Source: Synechococcus sp. HK01-R (GTDB lineage Bacteria > Cyanobacteriota > Cyanobacteriia > PCC-6307 > Cyanobiaceae). Taken from it: a stretch of 64,000 nucleotides of DNA. The notes beneath the pieces were generated by a model. That model did not search any database. It was not told the origin of the DNA and saw nothing but the letters and a program-made list of their open reading frames with translations. Below, piece after piece: positions 24,782 through 33,276 of the stretch; the stretch's first letter is position 1; each line of letters begins with the position of its first letter. The position numbers and the translations under genes are program-made. The stretch covers positions 1,984,001-2,048,000 of the forward strand of contig NZ_CP059059.1 of NCBI RefSeq assembly GCF_014217855.1, read 5' to 3'.

Positions 24782-25670
24782 GATCTGGAGCATCCACCGG
24801 GTCGAGGCTGAACTCCCGGTTGAAACTGTCCTGAAAAGCCTTCAGGGCATCAAAACGAGGGCTCCAGGCGAGTTCACGCTCCACTCGGCTGATATCGGTC
24901 AGAAAATGGCCGATCCTGAGCGGAAAGGCCTTCCGCGCCTTGGGATCAAGTCCGCTCGGGTCGAAGCGACGCACATCAACGGACTGAGGATCACGTCCCG
25001 CTGCGATCGCAGCAGCTGCCACAAGCCCATTGAACGTGATGCCACGGCGGCAGGAGCAGTTGTAAATGCGGTTGGCGGAGGCATCCACCGCGAGCGAACG
25101 GGCCATGGCCTCAGCCAAGTCCTCCACATGACCCACCTGGGTAATCGTGGTGCCATCCCCCGGGATGGGGACGGGCAGGTCATGACAAATCCGGGCGAAA
25201 AACCAACGCTCAATCGGGTTGTAATTGCCAGGACCGACGATGTACGTGGGACGGAAACTCGTGAACGGAATTCCCTCCTTGAGCAGCCAAGCTTCGGTGT
25301 CAGCTTTACCGGCGTGGCGGCTTGCCGGATCCACTGGGCAGTCTTCATCAAGGGGCCACTGTTCGCTGGATGCATAAACACCAGCTGAACTCACATAAAG
25401 GAATCGGTGGCTCGGAGCACCCGTCACAGACAGGACAGAACGGCTGTCGTCCAGGGTGCGGCCGGAACTATCAATGATTACGTCGAAGCTTCGGCCCTGA
25501 AGTTGCTCTAAATCCTCCAGCTGGCTGCGATCCCCACGCACGTGCTCAATCCCAGCTGGCAGGGACTGCTTGCCTCGCGTAAACAGCGTGAGTTCATGCC
25601 CCTGAGCCTGGAGCGACGCCACCAGCGGTTTACCCACAAATCGGGTTCCACCCATGACAAGGATCTTCAT
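24747..25670 (-). CDS. NAD-dependent epimerase/SDR, CSP41-like
   Basis: 307 residues, extended SDR. N-terminal ILVMGGTRFVGKPLV binds the dinucleotide. Downstream are VIIDSSGRTLDD, YVSSAGVYA, FRPTYIVGPGNYNPIERWFF and VGHVEDLAEAM. The usual catalytic YxxxK is replaced in this group, as seen in chloroplast stem-loop-binding CSP41 proteins, which are RNA-binding and stabilise plastid transcripts and ribosomes. A similar role in cyanobacteria is an inference. It overlaps pgsA tail to tail by 35 bases. Confidence 0.85.
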   Translation of the reverse strand: MKILVMGGTRFVGKPLVASLQAQGHELTLFTRGKQSLPAGIEHVRGDRSQLEDLEQLQGRSFDVIIDSSGRTLDDSRSVLSVTGAPSHRFLYVSSAGVYASSEQWPLDEDCPVDPASRHAGKADTEAWLLKEGIPFTSFRPTYIVGPGNYNPIERWFFARICHDLPVPIPGDGTTITQVGHVEDLAEAMARSLAVDASANRIYNCSCRRGITFNGLVAAAAIAAGRDPQSVDVRRFDPSGLDPKARKAFPLRIGHFLTDISRVERELAWSPRFDALKAFQDSFNREFSLDPVDAPDLSADLQLIGAA

Positions 25671-25763
25671 CCGAACAGCTCAGTTGGCTGCCATTGAAGC
25701 GCGGTTGGGGGTCGCTGATCAGCCACGCTGCAGGATGGGGCTCTGCGATCCATCCCTCAACCC

Positions 25764-26531
25764 ATGGAGATCATTCCCGCCATCGATCTGCTGGGTGGAG
25801 CTTGCGTACGCCTGCATCAAGGTGACTACGGACAGGTCACCCAGTTCAACGACGATCCGGTGGCCCAGGCACTGAGCTGGCAGACACAGGGGGCCAGCCG
25901 GCTGCACCTCGTCGATCTTGACGGCGCCAAAAGTGGGAAACCCGTCAATGACGAAAGCGTGCAGGCGATCACGCAGGCCCTCTCGATTCCCGTCCAACTC
26001 GGTGGAGGCGTTCGTTCGGTTGATCGGGCTGAACAGTTGCTGGCCTGCGGACTTGATCGCGTGATCCTTGGCACCGCAGCGCTCGAAAATCCTGGGCTGG
26101 TTACTGAGCTGGCATCGCGTCACCCTGGCCGGATCGTGGTCGGCATCGATGCGCGGGAAGGGAAGGTAGCCACTCGAGGCTGGATTGAAAACAGCAATGT
26201 TGAGGCCACGACCCTGGCCTCAGAACTCAGTGTTGAAGGCATTGCCGCGATCATCAGCACCGACATCGCGACGGACGGCACCCTTGAAGGGCCGAATCTT
26301 GACGCCTTACGTGCCATGGCCCAGGCCAGCCAGGTGCCGGTGATCGCGTCGGGAGGCGTCGGATGCATGGCCGACCTTCTGGCTCTACTGGCACTGGAAC
26401 CCCTTGGAGTGCAGGGGGTGATTGTTGGACGCGCCCTCTACGACGGTCGCGTGGATTTGAGAGAAGCGATCGCTGCCCTGGGAGAGAACCGTCTTCAGGA
26501 CCCTCCAAACCTCGACATCCTCAACGGCTGA
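25764..26531 (+). CDS. hisA: phosphoribosylformimino-5-aminoimidazole carboxamide ribotide isomerase
   Basis: Histidine pathway isomerase converting ProFAR to PRFAR. 255 residues forming a beta/alpha barrel. Asp8 in IPAIDLLGG is the catalytic base and Asp in VVGIDAREGK is the acid. Phosphate-binding turns are LGGGVRS and IASGGVGC. The length is normal. The next gene, the Fur-type regulator, starts 51 bases further on. Confidence 0.95.
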   Translation: MEIIPAIDLLGGACVRLHQGDYGQVTQFNDDPVAQALSWQTQGASRLHLVDLDGAKSGKPVNDESVQAITQALSIPVQLGGGVRSVDRAEQLLACGLDRVILGTAALENPGLVTELASRHPGRIVVGIDAREGKVATRGWIENSNVEATTLASELSVEGIAAIISTDIATDGTLEGPNLDALRAMAQASQVPVIASGGVGCMADLLALLALEPLGVQGVIVGRALYDGRVDLREAIAALGENRLQDPPNLDILNG

Positions 26532-26582
26532 GCCACCTCGGGTTGCCTGGGACCTTAAGGTGAAGTCATTCCCGATACGCCT

Positions 26583-27035
26583 GTGAGCGGAGTCAATCCC
26601 TCCACAGACCCAGTCCCCCAGACCGGGGTGCAGCAAGCCTTTGAACGCTGCCGTCAGCTCGGCATGCGTCTCAGCAGGCAGAGACGCATGGTGCTCGATC
26701 TGCTCTGGAGTGAAGCCAACCATCTCAGTGCAAGAGACATCTTCGAGAAGCTCAATGCCCGTGGTCGAAACATCGGCCACACCTCCGTTTACCAAAACCT
26801 CGAGGCCCTCCAAAGCGCGGGAGTGATCGAGTGCCTCGACAGGGCCAATGGGCGGCTCTACGGATATCGCAGTGATCCCCACAGTCACCTCACCTGTCTG
26901 GAGACGGGGCGAATTGAAGATCTCGACATCGAGCTGCCCGACGCACTACTCAGCGCGATCGAATCCAGCACTGGCTACAGGATCGAGTCGTACACCCTGC
27001 AACTCAACGGTCGTCCGACGGGCTCCGCATCCTGA
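26583..27035 (+). CDS. Fur-family transcriptional regulator
   Basis: 150 residues from GTG 26583. Winged-helix DNA-binding domain with LSRQRRMVLDLLWSEANHLSARDIFEKL and TSVYQNLEALQSAGVIE. It then has HSHLTCLETGRIEDLDIE, the regulatory metal site with histidine and acidic residues. Only one cysteine is seen in that region, so the structural CxxC zinc pairs of Fur or PerR are absent. It could be an iron, zinc or peroxide regulator; the target set cannot be read from the window. Confidence 0.85.
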   Translation: MSGVNPSTDPVPQTGVQQAFERCRQLGMRLSRQRRMVLDLLWSEANHLSARDIFEKLNARGRNIGHTSVYQNLEALQSAGVIECLDRANGRLYGYRSDPHSHLTCLETGRIEDLDIELPDALLSAIESSTGYRIESYTLQLNGRPTGSAS

Positions 27036-27114
27036 ACAATCCCCTCCCAGCCACTGGAGCCAAGGCTCCGCACTCGTTACCTTGACGGAACAGTGACGGT
27101 CCAGGTCCCCAGCC

Positions 27115-28797
27115 TTGAGCAGCAAGAACGTCGAAGTCCTCCTGCTCGCGCCGGATCTCCTCGGTGAGTCCCTGGCCCTACAGCTGTCGATGGAGGCCGA
27201 CACCTGCACCGTTCGACTCCGGCCTGAGCAGCTCAATCAACACCCCTGCCTGGTGATCTGGTCGGTGGACGAACAGATCGGATTCGGGGCCCTGCGTCGG
27301 GAGCTTTTGCAGCTCAATGAACGCTGGCAACCAGCTCCTGTGCTGCTCTTGCTCCCCGCTCAACTGAACCTGAGCGAAGACGAGCTGCTTCAACTCGACT
27401 GCCCCGGATTACTGCAAGACCCGGATCTACCAAGCCTTCGCGAAGCCATCACCACCCTGCGCGAGGGGGGACGGGTGTTGCGTCTTCGCCAGAGTGCAGG
27501 CCCACAACCCAGTGCATCGACCCCTGCGGCAACGCTGGGCCTGGGGCAATGGCTCTTAGTCAGCGGTCTGCAGCAGATCAGCCATGACCTGCAGGTAATC
27601 GAAAGCCTGCTCAATCCCCCTCCAGAGCATCTTCTGCTGCGACTGCTGCTGGAAGGGCGCTGCCGCGAATTGCGCAGTGCCAGAAACCTGCTGCTCTGGC
27701 TGTGGGGGCCCCTGCAGGTCGGGCTAGTGGACGCCGTCCCCCTGGGTCAACAGAGCAGAACGATCCTCGAGGAAGGCGGGGACTCGCATCATCAGGCGAG
27801 CACAGCGATCACGCTGCGTGAACGCAATGCCACAGCGGTCTGGACAGCGATCCAGGAGCGGCTCCAGGGAGCGGTCAACGCAGGGTTGGGCAACGGCACC
27901 GGCAGCCTGTTGGCGATGGAGGGGCTGAACCCAGAACGTCGCCGCGATCTTCTCTTGGCACTCCTGCAGCAACTCGACCAGGTCATGGCACGGCTCCGGC
28001 GCGAGGAGATGGAGCCAGAGGATCTTCACGCAGCGGCACTGACCGACAGCTGGCACGCTCTCCAGCCTCAGCTGCGCAGACAGGCCCTGCAATCCATGAC
28101 CGGTAGCTATGTGCGTCTACCGCAGGGCGACTCCCTCCAGCCCGTGACGGAGTCATTGCTGACGCAGGCGGATTTGCAGCAGGCCGATGAAGAACTACCC
28201 GATCCACGACGGATGCTGGATCCACTCGTTCTTGACCAGCCGGTGCTCGTGGATGGTCAACTCCTGCCAGCCCACCACCCCCGCGCCTTGCTCCAACTCG
28301 AGACTCTTGTCAGCAACTGGTTGGTGCGAACGGCTGAGTTGATCAGTGGAGAGTTGATAAGCGCCTGCGGTGACTGGCCTGAACTGCGGCGTTATCTCCT
28401 GAACCAGCATCTGATCTCCACCCGTGAACTGGAGCGACTCCGCAACCAGCTCAACCATCAGAACCGCTGGCAACTCTGGATTCAGCGGCCGATCCGCCTT
28501 TATGAGAGCCGTCGTCTGCTTTACCGACTACGGGCCGGTCGAATCGAACCGCTGATCCTTGTGGAACCCCGCGACAGCGAACTGAAACAGTTGGGCTGGT
28601 GGCAGCAACAGGTCGCACTGCTTCTCGAAGCAAGGGATGCCATTGCTCCTCAGATGCAGGCTTTGGTGCGCACCATTGGAGACCTCATGGTGGTGCTGCT
28701 CACCCAGGTGGTCGGTCGAGCCATCGGCTTGATCGGTCGAGGGATTGCTCAGGGGATGGGACGGAGCCTGAACCAGCGGCCTGCGGGCCGCGGCTGA
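27115..28797 (+). CDS. DUF3685 protein (Ycf55-like)
   Basis: 560 residues from TTG 27115, the only standard start early in the frame. The N-terminus (VEVLLLAPDLLGESLALQL) recalls a receiver-like domain; the rest is leucine- and glutamine-rich helical sequence, with conserved parts such as LRLLLEGRCRELRSARNLLL and RRYLLNQHLISTRELERLRN. Red-algal plastids encode a related Ycf55. Function unknown; an association with chloroplast-type gene sets suggests a photosynthesis or plastid-expression role. Confidence 0.75.
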   Translation: MSSKNVEVLLLAPDLLGESLALQLSMEADTCTVRLRPEQLNQHPCLVIWSVDEQIGFGALRRELLQLNERWQPAPVLLLLPAQLNLSEDELLQLDCPGLLQDPDLPSLREAITTLREGGRVLRLRQSAGPQPSASTPAATLGLGQWLLVSGLQQISHDLQVIESLLNPPPEHLLLRLLLEGRCRELRSARNLLLWLWGPLQVGLVDAVPLGQQSRTILEEGGDSHHQASTAITLRERNATAVWTAIQERLQGAVNAGLGNGTGSLLAMEGLNPERRRDLLLALLQQLDQVMARLRREEMEPEDLHAAALTDSWHALQPQLRRQALQSMTGSYVRLPQGDSLQPVTESLLTQADLQQADEELPDPRRMLDPLVLDQPVLVDGQLLPAHHPRALLQLETLVSNWLVRTAELISGELISACGDWPELRRYLLNQHLISTRELERLRNQLNHQNRWQLWIQRPIRLYESRRLLYRLRAGRIEPLILVEPRDSELKQLGWWQQQVALLLEARDAIAPQMQALVRTIGDLMVVLLTQVVGRAIGLIGRGIAQGMGRSLNQRPAGRG

Positions 28798-28835
28798 GAT
28801 CAACAGTCAGAATGCCCAGCTATCACGGCTGGGCG

Positions 28836-29372
28836 ATGGCACGAGTACTCAAGGCAATGCTGGGACTGGTGCTGTCTCTGCTCCTGTTTGTTCCAACTGC
28901 ATCCGCAGCGCGCGATGACGATGCCTACGACGGCAACATCTTCGCCCTCTACGCAGGCAATGGCTCCCTGGTCCCTCCCGCCAGCACCCTGGCCGAATCC
29001 CAGGCAGCCGGGCGAACCAGCGTCCTCATCTTCTACCTGGATGACAGCCGCACGAGCAAAGCCTTCGCTCCAGCCGTCTCAGAGCTGCAACGGCTCTGGG
29101 GGCGAAGCATCGACCTGATGCCTCTGACCACTGATGCCCTGCAAGACCGCATGGATCGGGGCGTCAGCGATCCTGCCCACTACTGGCACGGTCGCATCCC
29201 CCAAGTGGTGGTGATCAACGGCGAGGGACGTCTGCTGCTGGATGAAGAGGGTCAAGTGCCCCTCGAGGCCATCAATGTCGCGATCAGTGAGGCCACTGGT
29301 CTTCCCGCTCCAGAGGGGGTGAGCACCAGCCTCAGTTTCAATGAGCTCAACACTGAAGTGCTGACCCGCTGA
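28836..29372 (+). CDS. secreted thioredoxin-fold protein, likely thylakoid/lumenal
   Basis: 178 residues. A signal peptide (VLKAMLGLVLSLLLFVPTASA) precedes a thioredoxin-like domain with RTSVLIFYLDDSRTSKAFAP, RIPQVVVINGEGRLL and an alpha/beta order. No cysteine occurs anywhere, so it cannot do dithiol chemistry. Similar cyanobacterial proteins have been described as thylakoid proteins needed for photosystem I accumulation; I offer that as a likely but unproven identity. Start ATG 28836 or 28812. It follows the DUF3685 gene by 38 bases. Confidence 0.7.
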   Translation: MARVLKAMLGLVLSLLLFVPTASAARDDDAYDGNIFALYAGNGSLVPPASTLAESQAAGRTSVLIFYLDDSRTSKAFAPAVSELQRLWGRSIDLMPLTTDALQDRMDRGVSDPAHYWHGRIPQVVVINGEGRLLLDEEGQVPLEAINVAISEATGLPAPEGVSTSLSFNELNTEVLTR

Positions 29373-29434
29373 TCCGAGCGATGAAACCGCCTACGCTGCG
29401 CGGCTGATCGTCCGGTCGATGCACCGGTGATGGC

Positions 29435-30604
29435 ATGGCCACCCTGCTCATCGTGCTGCTCGTCCTCGGTGTGGCCGTGGCCTGGCTTGAGGCGCGGCAC
29501 CGCCTGAGACCAGCCTCGCCACTGCAACTGAGTGCCAATGACTGGCACGTGGAGCCTCAAGAGCAAGGTGGGCTGAAGGTGACGGGCTCCTTCTCGATTC
29601 ACAACCCCCACCAACGCATGGAGGTGATGGTTCCCGAGTTCGACGTGAAGCCCGTGCTGATTGGACAGTGTGATCTCACCTCAATGAAGGTGAGCACCAG
29701 CATTCGGCCCGAGCATCCCGACGAAGAAGCCCGGGACGATGGCTACTGGGCCGCTTACATCGTGAAGGGAAGAAAAACCACCACGGTGAAGGTGGCGATC
29801 AGCGTCGCTGACGCTGAGGGGACTGCGGTGCTCGAGAGCGTCGACACCCTGTGGGCCGACGTGCACTGGATCAACTACGGACCGTTTGGTCGTCTTCAAC
29901 GACGCCAGGGTGTGGTCTTTCCCTTGCGGCGTCCTGCTGTCCCGACCCGCGATCAGGCAAACATCAGGCCTGGCGACCAGTGCGGAGTGCTGCCGATCCG
30001 CACCCACCTGCTCGGGCCACTGGATGACACCGTTGACGTGCTTCGCACCTATGCCGGGCATCTCGTTCAGCCCGGTGATGTGCTCACCATCGGTGAAACG
30101 CCCGTGGCGGTGATGCAGGGCCGCTATCAACATCCCTCCATGGTGGATCCAAGCTGGCTGAGCAGACTCCTCTGCAGAGCGTTTCATCCCACCAGCAGCC
30201 TGGCTACAGCCTGTGGTCTCCAAACCCTCATTGATCAGGTCGGTCCGACCCGGGTCCTGCTGGCCTGGGTTCTTGGCCTTGCCATGAAATTAGTCGGCAG
30301 CCCAGGTGGCTTCTATCGACTGGCTGGAGAGCAGGCTCGGCTGATTGACGACATCACCGGCACCACTCCTCCCTATGACCAGACGATTGTCTTGGGTCCG
30401 CAGGAGCCCCAGGCCCTCTGTGAGGCAGCAGCCGCAGCTCTCGGCGTCGATGTGGCCATCGTTGATGTCAACGACCTCGGTCGCGTCAAGGTGCTCGCGA
30501 GCAGCCGTGGCTGCGACCACGCCCTGCTGCACCGGGCTCTGAAACCAAATCCAGCGGGAAATGCCAACGAGCGAACCCCTCTTGTGCTGGTCCGGCCAGC
30601 CTGA
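29435..30604 (+). CDS. CofE-like (F420-0 gamma-glutamyl ligase family) membrane-anchored protein
   Basis: 389 residues. One N-terminal transmembrane helix (LLIVLLVLGVAVAWLEA), then a beta-rich domain of about 120 residues, then a CofE-like domain starting VLPIRTHLLGPLDDTVDVL and going on to DQTIVLGPQEPQALCE and ALGVDVAIVDVNDLG. The N-terminal anchor and extra domain are unlike the soluble F420 ligase, so a true F420 role is doubtful. This long form recurs in cyanobacteria. Preceded by the thioredoxin-like gene. Confidence 0.7.
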   Translation: MATLLIVLLVLGVAVAWLEARHRLRPASPLQLSANDWHVEPQEQGGLKVTGSFSIHNPHQRMEVMVPEFDVKPVLIGQCDLTSMKVSTSIRPEHPDEEARDDGYWAAYIVKGRKTTTVKVAISVADAEGTAVLESVDTLWADVHWINYGPFGRLQRRQGVVFPLRRPAVPTRDQANIRPGDQCGVLPIRTHLLGPLDDTVDVLRTYAGHLVQPGDVLTIGETPVAVMQGRYQHPSMVDPSWLSRLLCRAFHPTSSLATACGLQTLIDQVGPTRVLLAWVLGLAMKLVGSPGGFYRLAGEQARLIDDITGTTPPYDQTIVLGPQEPQALCEAAAAALGVDVAIVDVNDLGRVKVLASSRGCDHALLHRALKPNPAGNANERTPLVLVRPA

Positions 30605-30646
30605 AGAACTCCCCGGGCTGCCCGACGGGCAGAGACGGGCGATACA

Positions 30647-31702
30647 TTGAGCTCATCCCAGCTGAGCATCGTGGTGGGGGGAGCCGACTGCACCCTTCAG
30701 GTAGAGCCGCTCCATGCGGCCCACCTTCCCCGGCTTCAGGCCGGCGAATCGAGTGCTTTGCTTCCCAGACTTCAGACCCTTCTCCTTCAAGGGCTGATCG
30801 CCAGAGCGGAAAGCCTTTTTCCGGTGCTGCCGTGGATACGCCAGCCCAGGGCGCTTGTCGCTCTGGAGTCCGACCAACTGCGGGCTCTTGTGGAATTGCG
30901 TCCCCACAATCGCCAGGGAACCTGTTGGCGACTGGCCCTTGAAGACATCAGCACGCCATCGCAGCACAGTCGCGCTCAGGTGCTCAGCACCCTGCTCAAG
31001 GAATCCCTCCTCGGGGCGCACCCGCGATCCCGCAGTTGGGTGATTCGCTGCCCATCCCAGGATCGCGACCAGATTGAGGTCCTACGGGAACTCGGCTTTC
31101 AACCCCTGCGACGAACGCGACTTTGGAGCCGCGCATCAACGCCATCGCCGATGCCGACTGAGCTTGGAGACGGATGTATCTGGTCTCCCCTCAACCGTCG
31201 CAGTGCTCCGCTCCTCTGGCCCCTTGAGCAGGCTTCCGCATCAAGCCATCAACGACAGATCGTGGACCGACGCTGCAACGATCTACTCGACCAGTGCGGT
31301 GCCGGCAGTGGGGTGTTGCTGGGCAAAGGCGACAACGGTCCAATCGCCCTTGCCGGACTTCTGCGAATCGATCGAGGCCCCGATGGTGCCCGGTGTGAAC
31401 TGGTCCGGGACCTGGCCTGGGATGAGCGACTCAATCGGGCATTGCCAGCGGTCTTGGATCGACTGCACCGGGAACAACCTGACCTGAAACTGCTTTGCAA
31501 TGAGGAGGATCGTCCCTTAAACGCCTTGCTGGAAAGAGCGGGATGGAACTCCATTGGCGAGGAGCTACTGCTCGGCAGAAGTCTCTGGCGGCGACAAATC
31601 CAACCACGTCAACGTCCAAACAGCCTCCAACTGGAAAGCGTGCTGGGACGTCTCCAGCCCCAACGTCCACCGCTGCCGACCCCGAGCCTGGGGCGTCGCT
31701 GA
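30647..31702 (+). CDS. unknown protein, possibly GNAT-like
   Basis: 351 residues from TTG 30647. I do not recognise a named family. Features: LVALESDQLRALVELRPHNRQGTCWRLAL and a later GVLLGKGDNGPIALAGLLRI followed by LPAVLDRLHREQPDLKLLCNEEDRPLNALLERAGW, which looks like the core strand-helix set of an acetyltransferase-type fold in two copies. The basic C-terminus (RRQIQPRQRPNSLQLE) is low-complexity. It sits 7 bases before ruvX, probably in the same operon. Confidence 0.6.
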   Translation: MSSSQLSIVVGGADCTLQVEPLHAAHLPRLQAGESSALLPRLQTLLLQGLIARAESLFPVLPWIRQPRALVALESDQLRALVELRPHNRQGTCWRLALEDISTPSQHSRAQVLSTLLKESLLGAHPRSRSWVIRCPSQDRDQIEVLRELGFQPLRRTRLWSRASTPSPMPTELGDGCIWSPLNRRSAPLLWPLEQASASSHQRQIVDRRCNDLLDQCGAGSGVLLGKGDNGPIALAGLLRIDRGPDGARCELVRDLAWDERLNRALPAVLDRLHREQPDLKLLCNEEDRPLNALLERAGWNSIGEELLLGRSLWRRQIQPRQRPNSLQLESVLGRLQPQRPPLPTPSLGRR

Positions 31703-31709
31703 CCATCAC

Positions 31710-32219
31710 GTGGCAAGCCTGAAGCCTCGCCCCCGTTCCGTGCTGAGCTTGGACGTCGGTCGACGCAGAATTGGTTTGGCCGGCTGCGACCCCCTCGGGA
31801 TTGCGGTCAGACCGTTGCAGGCCCTGAGGCGTCAACGCTTTGGCGACGATCTCGAGCAGATCCGCAGGCTCTGCCACGAGCGCCGGGTGGAAGGTCTGGT
31901 GGTGGGCTTGCCGCTGGATGCAGAGGGAAGACTCACCGACCAAGCGGTCCATAGCCAGCGCTACGGAATCAGGCTGGCGAGAGCGCTCATGCTGCCCCTG
32001 GCCTGGGTGAACGAACACAGCAGCAGCTGGGCTGCCGGCGAGCGCTTCGGACTCCACGGCGACCGCAGCGGTCGCCTCGACAGTGCTGCCGCCGCCTTAC
32101 TACTGGAGCAATGGCTGAACGATGGTCCCGAGCCAGAACCGGTCGCAGCGGCGGACCCGGCCTCTGGCAGTGTCAGCGGCGATGAAGGATCCTGTAAGAA
32201 CACATCAGCGCAGTCATGA
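31710..32219 (+). CDS. ruvX: putative Holliday junction resolvase RuvX (YqgF)
   Basis: 169 residues from GTG 31710. RNase-H fold motif VLSLDVGRRRIGLAGCDP, then VEGLVVGLPLDAEG and WVNEHSSSWAAGE, where the usual E is present. Such proteins also act in 16S rRNA 5' end processing. The C-terminal tail after about residue 145 is alanine/glutamate-rich and variable. Its stop overlaps the next start by four bases (ATGA). Confidence 0.85.
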   Translation: MASLKPRPRSVLSLDVGRRRIGLAGCDPLGIAVRPLQALRRQRFGDDLEQIRRLCHERRVEGLVVGLPLDAEGRLTDQAVHSQRYGIRLARALMLPLAWVNEHSSSWAAGERFGLHGDRSGRLDSAAAALLLEQWLNDGPEPEPVAAADPASGSVSGDEGSCKNTSAQS

Positions 32220-32761
32220 GCAGCAGCGGAGCCGGTAACGGCAGCGAAGTGCCCACCGTCCTTGTCAGGGACAAGGGGAGCAGGGATCTGCTCTGTTTCC
32301 TGGAACAACTGATTCCCCTCGATGGGGTCGACTACGCCCTGCTCACACCTGTCGATACCCCAGTGTGTCTGTTTCGCCTCAAGGACGGCGACGAACCTGA
32401 GCTGATCGACGCCATTAGTGACAGCGAACCGATCCTTTCTGTGGCTGACGTTGATCTACAGGAACACGACCTGACGCTTGTGCGATCCGCCGTGACACTC
32501 ACAGTCAGCGGTGAGCTGGACGAACCCGACCCCGATGAACTGGAGGAAGACAGTGAAGAGGAAGACGATTCGGAAACCTATGAGCTGCTGGTTAGTTTCC
32601 TGGTCGAAGAACAGGAATATGGCCTTTACATCCCCCTGGATCCCTTCTTCGTTGTGGCCCGCATGAACGACGGTGCCGCAGAACTCGTCGAGGGCGAGGA
32701 GTTTGATCGCATCCAGCCGCGCATTGAAGCGGAACTTGAGGAGCGGGAGCTCAGCAACTGA
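32216..32761 (+). CDS. DUF3727 protein
   Basis: 181 residues, strongly acidic. N-terminal DUF1292-like strands LVRDKGSRDLLCFLEQLI and LLTPVDTPVCLFRL, an acidic linker DELEEDSEEEDDSE near residue 107, and a second half with VEEQEYGLYIPLDPFFVVAR. Common in cyanobacteria and plastid-bearing eukaryotes; function unknown. Overlaps ruvX by four bases and the next gene by one. Confidence 0.8.
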   Translation: MSSSGAGNGSEVPTVLVRDKGSRDLLCFLEQLIPLDGVDYALLTPVDTPVCLFRLKDGDEPELIDAISDSEPILSVADVDLQEHDLTLVRSAVTLTVSGELDEPDPDELEEDSEEEDDSETYELLVSFLVEEQEYGLYIPLDPFFVVARMNDGAAELVEGEEFDRIQPRIEAELEERELSN

Positions 32762-33276
32762 TGCCGATGAGCCATCACTGGCTTCAACCCGACTGGGACC
32801 CTGGCCTGACACTGGCCCAGCTCCCCCTGCAACCGCTCCTATCGCAGGGCATTACCGCCATGCTTATGGATGTGGATCGCACACTCCTGCCTGGCCACGA
32901 GGTCGTGCTTCCTCCCGCGGTCATCAGCTGGGTCGACCAGGCGCGGCAGCATCTCACCCTGCATTTGTTCAGCAACAATCCCTCCCGCCAACGGATCGGT
33001 GCGGTGGCCGCCCAGTTGGAGCTTGGCTTCACCAGCGGTGCCGCCAAACCCAGACGGGCCGCCCTTCGCCGGGTGCTGCAGGATCTGCAAGTGAGCCCGG
33101 AACAGCTTGCCATCGTGGGTGACCGCCTGTTCACCGATGTTCTGGCCGGCAATCGTCTTGGCCTGTTCACCGTGCTGGTACGACCGCTCCGAGCCGACGG
33201 AACCCCCTGCCGCCACGACAGGGTGCAACGGGTTGAACGGCAGCTCGCCCGCTGGATGGGGGCTGGGCGTCCATGA
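32761..33276 (+). CDS. YqeG-family HAD IIIA phosphatase
   Basis: 171 residues. HAD motif I MDVDRTLLPG (Asp37, Asp39, Thr41), motif II LFSNNPS and motif III/IV IVGDRLFTDVLAGN are all visible. This clade includes the plastid phosphatidylglycerophosphate phosphatase PGPP1; with a pgsA homologue in the same window, dephosphorylation of phosphatidylglycerol phosphate is a fair inference. Overlaps the previous gene by one base and proB by four (ATGA). Confidence 0.85.
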   Translation: MPMSHHWLQPDWDPGLTLAQLPLQPLLSQGITAMLMDVDRTLLPGHEVVLPPAVISWVDQARQHLTLHLFSNNPSRQRIGAVAAQLELGFTSGAAKPRRAALRRVLQDLQVSPEQLAIVGDRLFTDVLAGNRLGLFTVLVRPLRADGTPCRHDRVQRVERQLARWMGAGRP

